Below, one piece after another: positions 29,092 through 37,732 of a stretch of 64,000 nt of DNA. The notes beneath the pieces were generated by a model. That model searched no databases. It was not told the DNA's origin and saw only the letters and a program-made list of their open reading frames with translations. The position numbers and the translations under genes are program-made. Position 1 is the first letter of the stretch; each line of letters begins with the position of its first letter. Origin of the DNA: Nocardioides jejuensis (GTDB taxonomy: Bacteria; Actinomycetota; Actinomycetes; Propionibacteriales; Nocardioidaceae); NCBI RefSeq assembly GCF_004337475.1, contig NZ_SJZJ01000017.1, positions 1-64,000 of the forward strand, read 5' to 3'.

Positions 29092-30044
29092 GCTCCGCGA
29101 AGGACCAGGTCGGCCGGCTGCTCGCGCTGGTGCCGCTCATCCGTCGGCGGGGAGAGATCCACGTCGACGAGGCAGCTGCGCTCCTCGGTGTCACCGCTGC
29201 CCAGCTGGTCACCGACCTTCGCGTCCTGATCTTCTGCGGCTGGCCGGGCTGGCTTCCCGGCGACCTCATCGAGGTCGACCTCGACGCCCTCGAGCCCGGC
29301 GGCGACGGCATGATCCGGATCGCCAACGCCGACTACCTCGCCGCACCGCTGCGGCTCAGCCGCGCCGAGGCGTCCGCGCTACTGGTGGCGCTCCAGACGC
29401 TGCGGAGCAGCGCCGGCGAGGAGGTGCTGCCCTCCATCGACCGCGCCGTCGCGAAGATCGAGGAAGCCGTCGGCGCCGCTCCCGTGGCGTCGGTCTCCGT
29501 GCAGCCGGGCCCGAGGTCCGCCACGCGGTCCACCCTCGAAGGCGCTGTCGCTGCGGGCCGCCAGGTACGACTGCGCTACCTGGTCGCGTCGCGTGACGAG
29601 GTCACCGAGCGCGTCGTCGACCCGCTCGGCGTCGTCACCGGTGGGGGAGTCGACTACCTCGACGCCTGGTGCCACCGTGCGGATGACCGACGCTCCTTCC
29701 GACTGGACCGGATGCTCGAGATCGAGGTGCTCGACGCTCCTGCGGGCGTGCACGACCTCGACCCGCTTGACCTCTCGGAGGGCATCTTCCGGCCGGCTGC
29801 CGACCTGCCGCTGGTCTCACTCAGGCTCGCTCCGCCGGCCCGGTGGGCTGCCGAGTACTACCCGGTCGAGTCCCGTGCCGAAGGACCCGACGGCTCGCTC
29901 GAGGTGACCCTGCGGGTTGCCGACGAGGCATGGCTGCGCCGTTTGCTGCTCCGGCTCACACCGCACGTGAGCGTCCTCGGCCCCGACGCGTACGCCGCGG
30001 CGTACCGCTCCAGCGTGGCCGACGTCCGGGCGCTGTACACCTGA
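29088..30044 (+). CDS. pafC: WYL-domain transcription regulator PafC
   Basis: A 318-residue partner of PafB. The N-terminus (KDQVGRLLALVPLIRRRGEIHVDEAAALLGVTAAQLVTDL) is a winged-helix domain. The WYL core appears as VVDPLGVVTGGGVDYLDAWCHRADDRRSFRLDRML, and the C-terminal extension ends ADVRALYT. ATG 29088 overlaps the pafB stop. PafB and PafC are thought to act as one asymmetric dimer sensing single-stranded DNA; that is family knowledge, not seen here. Confidence 0.93.
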   Translation: MSSAKDQVGRLLALVPLIRRRGEIHVDEAAALLGVTAAQLVTDLRVLIFCGWPGWLPGDLIEVDLDALEPGGDGMIRIANADYLAAPLRLSRAEASALLVALQTLRSSAGEEVLPSIDRAVAKIEEAVGAAPVASVSVQPGPRSATRSTLEGAVAAGRQVRLRYLVASRDEVTERVVDPLGVVTGGGVDYLDAWCHRADDRRSFRLDRMLEIEVLDAPAGVHDLDPLDLSEGIFRPAADLPLVSLRLAPPARWAAEYYPVESRAEGPDGSLEVTLRVADEAWLRRLLLRLTPHVSVLGPDAYAAAYRSSVADVRALYT

Positions 30045-30098
30045 GGCGTACGATTCAGGCACTTGCTCGGGACACCCGTACTTCTCCAAGAGGTGATC

Positions 30099-30326
30099 AT
30101 GCTCAACCCCCTGCTCGGTATGCCTGAGGGCGCCGAATGGCTCGTCATTCTGGCGATCGTCATTCTCGTGTTCGGTGCGGCCAAGCTCCCGGACCTCGCG
30201 CGCAGCAGTGGTCAGGCGCTCCGCATCTTCAAGTCCGAGACCAAGGGCCTGCGTGACGGCGACAAGGGCAAGAGCACGGTCGAGGGCGAGGTCGTCAACG
30301 ACGACAAGCCCGAAGAGACCCGCTGA
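30099..30326 (+). CDS. tatA: Sec-independent protein translocase TatA
   Basis: A 75-residue twin-arginine translocase pore subunit. One N-terminal membrane helix (EWLVILAIVILVFG) is followed by the hinge and amphipathic helix KLPDLARSSGQALRIFKSETKGL, then an acidic disordered tail. ATG 30099 has AAGAGG 8 nt upstream; an earlier in-frame ATG at 30063 lacks one. It is followed directly by tatC; tatB is not in this window. Confidence 0.95.
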   Translation: MLNPLLGMPEGAEWLVILAIVILVFGAAKLPDLARSSGQALRIFKSETKGLRDGDKGKSTVEGEVVNDDKPEETR

Positions 30327-30335
30327 GGCCCACCC

Positions 30336-31172
30336 ATGATCGGTTCCGGATTCGTCCGGCTGCTGTCGGGTGCGCCCATGCACCCGGTCGGTGCTGACGG
30401 CCGGATGCATCTGTCGGACCACTTCCGTGAGTTCCGCGCGCGCGTACTGAAGATCGCTCTCATCTGGATCGTCGGCTTCGCGATCTCGTTGTTCTTCTTC
30501 GACCAGATCTACGCGCTGATCAACGACCCGTATCAGCAGGCCCGCGTCGCACTCGGACAGAAGCGAACGATCCCGATCACCCAGGGCCCCGGCGCGGGTC
30601 TGATGCTCTACCTGAAGCTCAGCAGCATCGCGACGAGCCTCTTCACCAGCCCGCTCTGGCTCTACCAGGTCTGGGCCTTCGTTCTCCCCGGTCTGCACCG
30701 TCACGAGAAGAAGTGGACGGCCGTCTTCGTCGTCGTCGCCGGCCCGCTGTTCCTCGCCGGTGTCGTCCTCGGCTACCTCACGCTGCCGAAGGGCCTCGAG
30801 GTGCTGATCGGTTTCAACCCACACGGCGTGACGAACCTTCTCGAGTTCAACGACTACATCACGTTCTTCAGCCGGACCCTGATGCTGTTCGGCATCTCGT
30901 TCGACATTCCCGTCTTCGTCGTACTGCTGAACCTTGCCGGCGTCGTGAAGGGCAAGACCCTCGGCGCCTACCGACGGTGGATGATCGTGGGCGTCTTCGT
31001 GTTCGCCGCGGTCGCAACGCCGTCGACGGACCCGTTCACGATGACCGCCATGGCCGTGCCGATGGTGATCCTCTTCCTCATCTCCGAGGTGATCGCCCGG
31101 ATCAACGACAACCGGCGCGCGGCTCGTCGGCCGAACGCGAACCTTTCGCCCGACGAGGCGTCGATCATCTGA
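30336..31172 (+). CDS. tatC: Sec-independent protein translocase TatC
   Basis: A 278-residue six-helix membrane protein that recognises twin-arginine signal peptides. Family blocks are MHLSDHFREFRARVLK at the cytosolic N-terminus, QVWAFVLPGLHRHEKKWT (first loop), a lumenal Glu/Phe region around NPHGVTNLLEFNDYITF, and the C-terminal VFAAVATPSTDPFTMTAMAVPM. The start could be ATG 30336 or one of two ATGs within the next 35 codons, since the first 24 residues are not conserved. It lies 9 nt from tatA and was probably cotranscribed. Confidence 0.95.
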   Translation: MIGSGFVRLLSGAPMHPVGADGRMHLSDHFREFRARVLKIALIWIVGFAISLFFFDQIYALINDPYQQARVALGQKRTIPITQGPGAGLMLYLKLSSIATSLFTSPLWLYQVWAFVLPGLHRHEKKWTAVFVVVAGPLFLAGVVLGYLTLPKGLEVLIGFNPHGVTNLLEFNDYITFFSRTLMLFGISFDIPVFVVLLNLAGVVKGKTLGAYRRWMIVGVFVFAAVATPSTDPFTMTAMAVPMVILFLISEVIARINDNRRAARRPNANLSPDEASII

Positions 31173-31197
31173 TCCTGCTGCGGACTAGGGTCGTCGT

Positions 31198-34014
31198 GTG
31201 ACCTCTCCGTCCGAGCAGTACGCCGCCTTCCGCCAGCGCCAGGAGTTCCCGGTCTTCGCGGAGTTCGCCTCGCTCTACGACTTCCCGCTGGACGACTTCC
31301 AGGTCCGGGCTGCCCACGAGCTCGAGCAGGGTCGTGGTGTGCTCGTGGCGGCGCCGACGGGGTCCGGCAAGACCATCGTCGGCGAGTTCGCGATCCACCT
31401 CGCGCTGACGCAGGGCCGCAAGTGCTTCTACACCGCCCCGATCAAGGCGCTGAGCAACCAGAAGTTCCACGACCTCGTCGAGCGCTACGGGCCCGACAAG
31501 GTCGGCCTGCTCACGGGCGACAACAGCGTCAACAGCGAGGCGCCGATCGTCGTCATGACGACCGAGGTCCTCCGCAACATGCTGTACGCCGGGTCCCGCA
31601 CGCTCATGGGTCTCAGCCACGTCGTCATGGACGAGGTCCACTACCTGGCGGACCGCTCGCGTGGCGCCGTGTGGGAAGAGGTGATCATCCACCTGCCGGA
31701 TTCGGTGGCGCTGGTGGCGCTCTCCGCGACGGTCTCCAACGCCGAGGAGTTCGGCGAGTGGCTCAACACGGTGCGCGACGAGGTCACCACGATCGTCGAG
31801 GAGAGGCGGCCCGTGCCGCTCTTCCAGCACGTCATGGTCGGCCGCCACCTGCACGACCTCTTCGCCGACTCCGACGTCGACGCCAAGGCCGGTTTCGTCC
31901 GCGAGGGCGCGCCGGTCAACCCGCAGCTGATGAGGGTCGCGCGTGACGACTGGGCCTCGAGCCGCACCCGCGACCGGCGTACGCCGCGCGACAAGCGGCA
32001 GGGCAACCAGGGCAGGCCCGGCCAGAAGAACGTCGGCAACGGCCGCCGCGTCTGGATCCCGAGCCGCGTCGAGGTCATCGAGCGCCTCGACCGCGACGGC
32101 CTGCTGCCCGCGATCACGTTCATCTTCAGCCGGGTCGGCTGCGACGCGGCCGTGCAGCAGTGCCTGGATGCCAACCTGCGGCTGACCAGCCCCGAGGAGC
32201 GCGACGAGATCTTCGCGTACGTCGAGGGCAAGGTCCGCCACCTGCCTGCTGACGACCTCCAGGTGCTGGGCTATCACGAGTTCCTCGACGGCCTGACGCG
32301 TGGCGTCGCCGCGCACCACGCCGGCATGCTGCCGACGTTCAAGGAGTGTGTGGAGGAGCTCTTCCAGCGGGGCCTCTGCAAGGTGGTCTTCGCGACGGAG
32401 ACGCTGGCGCTTGGCATCAACATGCCGGCCCGCACCGTCGTCATCGAGAAGCTCACCAAGTGGAACGGCGAGACGCACGCCGACATCACGCCGGGGGAGT
32501 ACACCCAGCTGACCGGTCGTGCCGGTCGTCGCGGCCTCGACGTCGAGGGCCACGGCGTGGTGCTGTGGCAGCCGGGCACCAACCCCAAGGAGCTCGCCGG
32601 CCTCGCCTCGACCCGCACCTACCCGCTCCGGTCGTCGTTCCGGCCCAGCTACAACATGGCCGTCAACCTGGTGAACCAGGTCGGTCGCGAGCGGGCCCGC
32701 GAGCTGCTCGAGGCGTCGTTCGCGCAGTTCCAGGCCGACAAGGCGGTCGTGGGCCTGGCCCGCCAGCACCGCAAGGCCGAGGACGCGCTGGAGGGCTACA
32801 AGGAGGCGGCGACCTGCCACCTCGGCGACTTCATGGAGTACGCCGCCCTCCGCCGCCGCATCTCTGACGTCGAGAAGTCGGCGGCTCGTGACCGGCGCAG
32901 TGACCGCCGCGACGAGGTCGTCGCCGCGCTCGGGAAGCTCCGCCCCGGCGACGTCATCCGGGTGCCCAACGGCAAGTTCGCCGGCTACGCCGTGATCATC
33001 GACCCCGGCATGTCTCCCGAAGGCCCGCGGCCGTACGTCGTGACGCTCGACCGCCAGGCGCGTCGCCTGGCGCTGATCGACTTCCAGGTCCCGGTGGCAC
33101 CCCTGGCGAAGCTGCGGATCCCCAAGGGGTTCAGCGGGCGCAACCCGCAGCAGCGGCGAGACCTGGCCTCGGCGCTGCGTGAGAAGACCGTCTTCGGGTT
33201 CCCTGACGAGCACCGGGAGCACCCCGGTCCGCGGGCCCGGGGCGGGCAGCAGCGCGGTGGCGCGCTGGACGAGGCCGACGCGCTGCGACGTCAGCTGAAG
33301 CAGCACCCGTGCCACGGCTGTGACGACCGCGAGGACCACGCCCGCTGGGCGGAGCGGTGGTTCAAGCTGCAGCGCGACTCCGACACCCTGCAGCGACGGA
33401 TCGAGTCGCGGACCAACACGATCGCGCGCCAGTTCGACCGCGTCTGTGACGTGCTGTCGAGCCTGGGCTACCTCGCCGAGCAGGACGGCACCACCGTCGT
33501 CACCGACGAGGGCCGGCACCTGATGCGCATCCACACCGAGATGGACCTCGTGGCGGCCGAGTGCCTCCGCGCAGGCCTGTGGGACGAGCTCGACGCATCC
33601 GAGCTCGCAGCGGTCCTGTCGATCCTCGTCTTCGAGGGCCGACGGGCCGACGACTCCGCAGCGCCCCGCCTGCCGGGCGGCATCGTGAAGGACGTCGTGG
33701 GCGAGATGGTCCACCTCTGGGCGAAGCTCGACGTCGTGGAGAAGGAGCACCGCCTGGACTTCCTGCGCGAGCCCGATCTCGGGTTCGCCTGGGCTACCTG
33801 GCGCTGGGCCGAGGGAGACGAGCTTGACGACGTCCTCCGCGATACCGGCCTCGCTGCCGGCGACTTCGTGCGCTGGACCAAGCAGCTCCTCGACCTCACC
33901 GACCAGGTCGCCGCCGCCACGGGGGACGGCGCGATGCGGACGGTTGCCCGCGAGGCCGGCGCCCGGATGCGCCGGGGTGTGGTGGCGTTCTCGACGCTCG
34001 GCGAGGACGACTGA
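31198..34014 (+). CDS. helY: Ski2-like DExH RNA helicase HelY
   Basis: A 938-residue superfamily 2 helicase related to Ski2/Mtr4. Walker A is APTGSGKT (52-59) and the DEVH box is at 145-148. SATVSN is motif III, and the second RecA domain carries FATETLALGINMPAR and the motif VI QLTGRAGRRGLD. The C-terminal half has an arch-like insertion and a DSHCT-type end. A CHGCDD pair of cysteines lies near residue 705. GTG 31198 has TAGGGT (31186-31191) 6 nt upstream. The tatA-tatC-helY order matches M. tuberculosis. It probably works in RNA turnover or DNA repair. Confidence 0.95.
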   Translation: MTSPSEQYAAFRQRQEFPVFAEFASLYDFPLDDFQVRAAHELEQGRGVLVAAPTGSGKTIVGEFAIHLALTQGRKCFYTAPIKALSNQKFHDLVERYGPDKVGLLTGDNSVNSEAPIVVMTTEVLRNMLYAGSRTLMGLSHVVMDEVHYLADRSRGAVWEEVIIHLPDSVALVALSATVSNAEEFGEWLNTVRDEVTTIVEERRPVPLFQHVMVGRHLHDLFADSDVDAKAGFVREGAPVNPQLMRVARDDWASSRTRDRRTPRDKRQGNQGRPGQKNVGNGRRVWIPSRVEVIERLDRDGLLPAITFIFSRVGCDAAVQQCLDANLRLTSPEERDEIFAYVEGKVRHLPADDLQVLGYHEFLDGLTRGVAAHHAGMLPTFKECVEELFQRGLCKVVFATETLALGINMPARTVVIEKLTKWNGETHADITPGEYTQLTGRAGRRGLDVEGHGVVLWQPGTNPKELAGLASTRTYPLRSSFRPSYNMAVNLVNQVGRERARELLEASFAQFQADKAVVGLARQHRKAEDALEGYKEAATCHLGDFMEYAALRRRISDVEKSAARDRRSDRRDEVVAALGKLRPGDVIRVPNGKFAGYAVIIDPGMSPEGPRPYVVTLDRQARRLALIDFQVPVAPLAKLRIPKGFSGRNPQQRRDLASALREKTVFGFPDEHREHPGPRARGGQQRGGALDEADALRRQLKQHPCHGCDDREDHARWAERWFKLQRDSDTLQRRIESRTNTIARQFDRVCDVLSSLGYLAEQDGTTVVTDEGRHLMRIHTEMDLVAAECLRAGLWDELDASELAAVLSILVFEGRRADDSAAPRLPGGIVKDVVGEMVHLWAKLDVVEKEHRLDFLREPDLGFAWATWRWAEGDELDDVLRDTGLAAGDFVRWTKQLLDLTDQVAAATGDGAMRTVAREAGARMRRGVVAFSTLGEDD

Positions 34015-34049
34015 CCCGCCCGAACCCCGGGTCTCGACGCTGGTTGCGG

Positions 34050-34520
34050 TCAGGCGTCGACGACGTGCGCCAGCACTGCGAGGTCACGGTGCAGTGCCTC
34101 CGCGCGGTCGGCACCGAGCGCGGCGGCCACCTCCGCAGACACCCTGTCCTCGACGACCCGCAGCGCAGCCGCGACATCCGTGCCCCGGGGCGAGAGCGCC
34201 ACCAGGGCACGGCGCTTGTCTGCACGATCGATCCGGCGGACGACGAGAGCGATCTCGGTCAGCCGATCCACGAGGCGGGTCAGCGTGGCTGCCGGCACGA
34301 CGGCGGCATCCGCGATCGTGCTCATCGTCAGCCCAGGGTGCAGCTCGAGGACGGCGAGGATTCGCCAGTGGTCGTAGGTGAGGCCGTGCTCGTCGAGGAC
34401 GGGCTGCAGGCGCAGCCGTACGGCCTGCTCCGCGTGCTTCAGCAGGAGTGACAGCCCGGCGCCCCGCGCCGGGGCGTCGGTGTCCAGCCCGGGCCCGAAC
34501 CCGGTCGACAGGTCACTCAT
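34050..34520 (-). CDS. MarR-family transcription regulator
   Basis: A 156-residue winged-helix dimeric regulator. The core is intact: LSLLLKHAEQAVRLRLQPVLDEHGLTYDHWRILAVLELHPG, the recognition helix region AAVVPAATLTRLVDRL, and the wing VVRRIDRADKRRALVALSPRG. The start is ATG 34520 with TAGGAT (34532-34527 on this strand) 6 nt upstream. It faces the AmiC-like gene across 41 bp with overlapping -10 elements, so it may control that gene, itself, and perhaps the urea operon. The inducer is unknown. Confidence 0.92.
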   Translation of the reverse strand: MSDLSTGFGPGLDTDAPARGAGLSLLLKHAEQAVRLRLQPVLDEHGLTYDHWRILAVLELHPGLTMSTIADAAVVPAATLTRLVDRLTEIALVVRRIDRADKRRALVALSPRGTDVAAALRVVEDRVSAEVAAALGADRAEALHRDLAVLAHVVDA

Positions 34521-34525
34521 GCCGA

Positions 34526-34532
34526 TATCCTA
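34526..34532. promoter_or_regulatory. Overlapping divergent -10 elements, marR / amiC-like
   Basis: TATCCTA on the plus strand gives TATCCT (34526-34531), predicting a transcript start near 34538 and a 24-nt leader with GGAGG before ATG 34562. The minus strand gives TAGGAT (34532-34527), 6 nt before the marR ATG. A single bound repressor dimer here could control both genes. Confidence 0.5.
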
Positions 34533-34561
34533 GGCGCCACGGCCCCAGTTCCGGAGGCACC

Positions 34562-35653
34562 ATGACGACCGAGTCATCGCGCGCGACACACCGTCGCACG
34601 ACGCTGCCCATCGCGTTCGTCGTGCCACTCCAGGGGCCGACCGGCATCTACGGCCCCTCGTGCCTTGCCGCCGGCCAGCTGGCTGTCGAGCAGCTCAATG
34701 CGGGCCGCGGGATCCTCGGTCGTCAGGTGGAGCTGACCATCGTCGACGGTGGCCGCGATCCCGAGATCGTCGCCGCCGAGGTCGAGCGCCTTGTCGTTGG
34801 AGGGCACGTCGAGGCGGTCGCTGGCTGGCACATCTCCGCCGTACGCCAGGCGATCACCCGCAAGATCGGTGGCCGGGTCGTCTATGCGTACGCCGCGATG
34901 CACGAGGGCCGTGACGACACACCGGGCGTCTTCATGCTCGGCGAGCGACCGATCAACCAGTTGCTGCCGGCAGCGCACTGGATGCGTGAGCAACTCGGGG
35001 CTGGGCGCTGGGCCGTGATCGGCAACGACTACGTCTTCCCGCGCGTCACGGGCGCGACGGCGCGCCTCGCACTCGACGGCGGACCGTCCTCGATCGTCAG
35101 CGAGACCTATGTGCCACTCGGGACGCGCGACTTCCGCAGTGTGCTGCGCGAACTCGAGGGCGGCGCCGTCGACGGAGTCATGATGCTGCTGATGGGCCAG
35201 GACGCGGTGCACTTCAACCGGCAGTTCGCGCGCTCCGGTCTGGACGATCGACTGGTACGGCTGAGCCCGGCAGTGGAGGAGAACACCCTGCTCGCGGGCG
35301 GCGCCGACTCCCACCGCGGCCTGTTCGCCGCCGCGGCGTACTTCGACGGGCACCCGACCGCTGCAGGCTCGAACCTCGCTTCGGCGTACTACGCACGCTT
35401 CGGCGCGTGGGCACCGGTCCTCAACGCGGTCGGCGAGTCCTGCTACGAGGCGATCCACTTCCTCGAGCGCGTCGCCGACGTGTGCGGGAGCCTCGACGTC
35501 ACGGCGGTCGAGGCGATGCAGACGGGCCATGCCTACGCGAGCCCACGGGGTCTGCTGCGCCTCGACGGCAACCTGGTCGATCAGGACGTCTACCTCGCCG
35601 AGGCCGTGGGCATGGAGTTCGAGGTCCGGGAGCGGATCGCCCGGGCCACCTGA
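34562..35653 (+). CDS. AmiC-like cytosolic amide/urea-binding protein
   Basis: A 363-residue type I periplasmic-binding-fold protein of the AmiC/UrtA group. Conserved blocks include PLQGPTGIYGPSCLAAGQLAVEQ, GRQVELTIVDGGRDPE, NDYVFPRVTGATARL and the C-terminal [17 protein letters not shown]. Unlike UrtA at 43573 it has no signal peptide and no lipobox: the N-terminus MTTESSRATHRRTTLPIAF goes straight into the first strand. This is the arrangement of Pseudomonas AmiC, a cytosolic sensor of short amides. A sensor role for urea or amides is therefore inferred. ATG 34562 has GGAGG 7 nt upstream. Its 3' end overlaps ureD tail-to-tail. Confidence 0.88.
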   Translation: MTTESSRATHRRTTLPIAFVVPLQGPTGIYGPSCLAAGQLAVEQLNAGRGILGRQVELTIVDGGRDPEIVAAEVERLVVGGHVEAVAGWHISAVRQAITRKIGGRVVYAYAAMHEGRDDTPGVFMLGERPINQLLPAAHWMREQLGAGRWAVIGNDYVFPRVTGATARLALDGGPSSIVSETYVPLGTRDFRSVLRELEGGAVDGVMMLLMGQDAVHFNRQFARSGLDDRLVRLSPAVEENTLLAGGADSHRGLFAAAAYFDGHPTAAGSNLASAYYARFGAWAPVLNAVGESCYEAIHFLERVADVCGSLDVTAVEAMQTGHAYASPRGLLRLDGNLVDQDVYLAEAVGMEFEVRERIARAT

Positions 35654-36369
35654 TCCCAGAGGCCATGATCCGCGGCCTCGTGTGCCGAGCCGGCGCACGC
35701 TCGATAGACGTGACCGCCCTCCTCAAGGTCGAACCGCACGGTGGATGACGCCGGCTCCTGCGGATCCAGTCCGAGCGTCATCACGGATGCCACGACCGGA
35801 CGACCGCCGAGCCATGCCTGGCAGCGCGCCGCGTCAACCTCCAGGGCCTCGATCAGCACCGGGTGACCGTCCGGTCGCACACACGCGGTGTGCTGCTCCA
35901 GCAGGCCCGGCACCTCACCGTGACGTCCCAGGACGAGCACCTCACGGATCGCGACCCGTGCCTCCTCAGCAGCCACCACGCGCGTCGTACGCCGGACCCG
36001 GGCACCGGCGCTGACCACGAAGGGCTCGCCGTGCCAGAGGAGGCTCGCGCCCTCGGAGACGGTCGCGTGAACGTCCCAGCGGGCCGACCGCCCGTCCATG
36101 TCGTACGCGACGGTGCCGCCAGGCTCGACGAGCTCCAGCGCCGCACCGGCACCGACCTCGACCACGATCCTCACGTGGTCGTCGGCAAGCAGCAGGGCCC
36201 CGTCCGGCACGAGCGCGACCCGTGCTCCTGCGGCATCGCTCGCGAGCAGCATCGGTCGGACCTGAGGCGCCGCCGAGGGCGCGTGCGAGGAGAGCTCGAC
36301 CCGGACCCGCTCCCCGTCGCACGCCACCCGGACCAGGGTGGTGCTGACCAGGTCAGTGGACGTGGACAT
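35590..36369 (-). CDS. ureD: Urease accessory protein UreD (UreH)
   Basis: A 259-residue accessory protein that binds apo-urease and, with UreF and UreG, delivers nickel. It is built of long beta strands with family blocks such as [50 protein letters not shown] and [14 protein letters not shown]. It is the last gene of the leftward urea operon. ATG 36369 overlaps the ureG stop by 17 bp. Its final 64 bp overlap the convergent amiC-like gene, so the C-terminal 20 residues are less certain. Confidence 0.92.
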   Translation of the reverse strand: MSTSTDLVSTTLVRVACDGERVRVELSSHAPSAAPQVRPMLLASDAAGARVALVPDGALLLADDHVRIVVEVGAGAALELVEPGGTVAYDMDGRSARWDVHATVSEGASLLWHGEPFVVSAGARVRRTTRVVAAEEARVAIREVLVLGRHGEVPGLLEQHTACVRPDGHPVLIEALEVDAARCQAWLGGRPVVASVMTLGLDPQEPASSTVRFDLEEGGHVYRACAGSAHEAADHGLWDQVARAIRSRTSNSMPTASAR

Positions 36370-37066
36370 GGTCCCCATGACTGTGGGGCGCCATCGGCCC
36401 CGGGTCCTGGGGCACGAGCACACCGTCACGGTGGTGCACCAGCTGGTGGCGGACCCATGCGGTGAGCTCGTCGATCGACGCGCGATCCGTCCGGGAGAGC
36501 GCGATCACCGGGCGTCCCGAGCGCGCCGCGCGGGCATCGGTGACCATCTGGTCCCGGTCGACGCCGACGTACGGCGCGAGGTCGGTCTTGTTGACGATCA
36601 GCAGGTCGGCGCGCTCGATGCCGGGGCCGCCCTTGCGGGCCACGTCGCCGCCACCGGCGATGTCGAGAACGAAGATCTGCACGTCCACCAGCGCGGGGGA
36701 GAAGGTCGCGGTCAGGTTGTCTCCACCCGACTCGATCATCACGACGTCGAGGTCCTCGTAGTCGGCCTCGAGCTCCTCCGCGGCGATCAGGTTCGCGGTG
36801 ATGTCGTCCCGGATGGCGGTGTGCGGACACGCCCCGGTCTCCACCGCGCGGATCCGGTCGGGGTCGAGCACACCCGCTGCACGAAGCATCCGGGCATCCT
36901 CGTCGGTGTAGATGTCGTTGGTCACCACGGCCAGCTCGAGATCGGCGGCGAGCTCGCGACAGAGCAGCGCGATCAGGCTGCTCTTGCCGGTGCCGACCGG
37001 ACCACAGACGCCGACCCGGAGGGCGCGCGGAGCGCAGCCGAGGGAGGAAGCAAACGGATCACGCAC
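36353..37066 (-). CDS. ureG: Urease accessory GTPase UreG with His-rich C-terminus
   Basis: A 237-residue SIMIBI GTPase that powers nickel insertion into urease. Walker A is GPVGTGKSS (22-30). The CPH metal motif is in [14 protein letters not shown] and the Walker B/ESGGDN block is [26 protein letters not shown] gives guanine specificity. The last ten residues are [10 protein letters not shown], a metal-binding tail; His-rich extensions on UreG are usually N-terminal. No ureE is present in the cluster. GTG 37066 overlaps the ureF stop by 8 bp. Confidence 0.96.
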   Translation of the reverse strand: MRDPFASSLGCAPRALRVGVCGPVGTGKSSLIALLCRELAADLELAVVTNDIYTDEDARMLRAAGVLDPDRIRAVETGACPHTAIRDDITANLIAAEELEADYEDLDVVMIESGGDNLTATFSPALVDVQIFVLDIAGGGDVARKGGPGIERADLLIVNKTDLAPYVGVDRDQMVTDARAARSGRPVIALSRTDRASIDELTAWVRHQLVHHRDGVLVPQDPGPMAPHSHGDHVHVH

Positions 37067-37727
37067 TGAACAGTCTCCTCGTGGTGCGGGCGTGGGCCTC
37101 AGCCCACGCTTCGAGCTGCGGAGCCCCCGCAGCGGGGATGTCGTCGGGGCTGGTCAGGCCGGCCACGCCCTCGGCCATGGCCTCCACCTCCGGCAGTGCG
37201 TCGTGCACCCAGCAGGCAACGTCGGCCGGATCGAGCGGGAGCAGCTTCAGCGCGGCAGAGGCCACGGTCTGCACGTCGTCGTAACCGACCAGTCGGGCGA
37301 GGGAGCGCGGCCCCAGGCCGGTCACCGCTGCACAGGATGCGAGGACGGCGGGACGAGAGGGGCTGTCCAGCGCAGCGACTGCCGCTACCGCGGGAGCGTC
37401 CGGCCAGAGCCGTACGGCGAGACGCAGCAGCGCCTTCCCCTGTGCCCGCGAGGTACGCCGCATGGCCAGGCTCGGCGTGCGGGCTGCCCAGGCCGCCTCC
37501 ACCGCGCCGAGCGGCAGCGCCTGGCGCAGGTGGTGCAGCGCCACGACTCCGGCCGCAGCATCGACCCGCGTGACCGTGGTCAGCCGGGTGCGGACGTATC
37601 CCGGCACGTCCCGCAGGCCGTCCGCCACCGCCGGCTCCAGCCCACCGGACTGGGTGTGGCCGGCGACCGGAAGGCGCGCGTCCGCGAGCAGCATCAACAG
37701 CAGCTCGCTGGATCCCGAGGTAGCCAT
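37059..37727 (-). CDS. ureF: Urease accessory protein UreF
   Basis: A 222-residue all-helical protein that bridges UreD and UreG in the urease activation complex. The N-terminus [30 protein letters not shown] is the family signature; most UreF proteins have a similar FPxGxFxxSxGLE pattern. ATG 37727 begins 5 nt after the ureC stop. The rest is Ala-rich helix, typical of high-GC homologues. Confidence 0.92.
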   Translation of the reverse strand: MATSGSSELLLMLLADARLPVAGHTQSGGLEPAVADGLRDVPGYVRTRLTTVTRVDAAAGVVALHHLRQALPLGAVEAAWAARTPSLAMRRTSRAQGKALLRLAVRLWPDAPAVAAVAALDSPSRPAVLASCAAVTGLGPRSLARLVGYDDVQTVASAALKLLPLDPADVACWVHDALPEVEAMAEGVAGLTSPDDIPAAGAPQLEAWAEAHARTTRRLFSA

Positions 37728-37732
37728 CGGAC

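Noticed and set aside
31165-33750. Long open frame antisense to helY
   Set aside because: Same shadow effect. No family similarity, and helY carries all helicase motifs.
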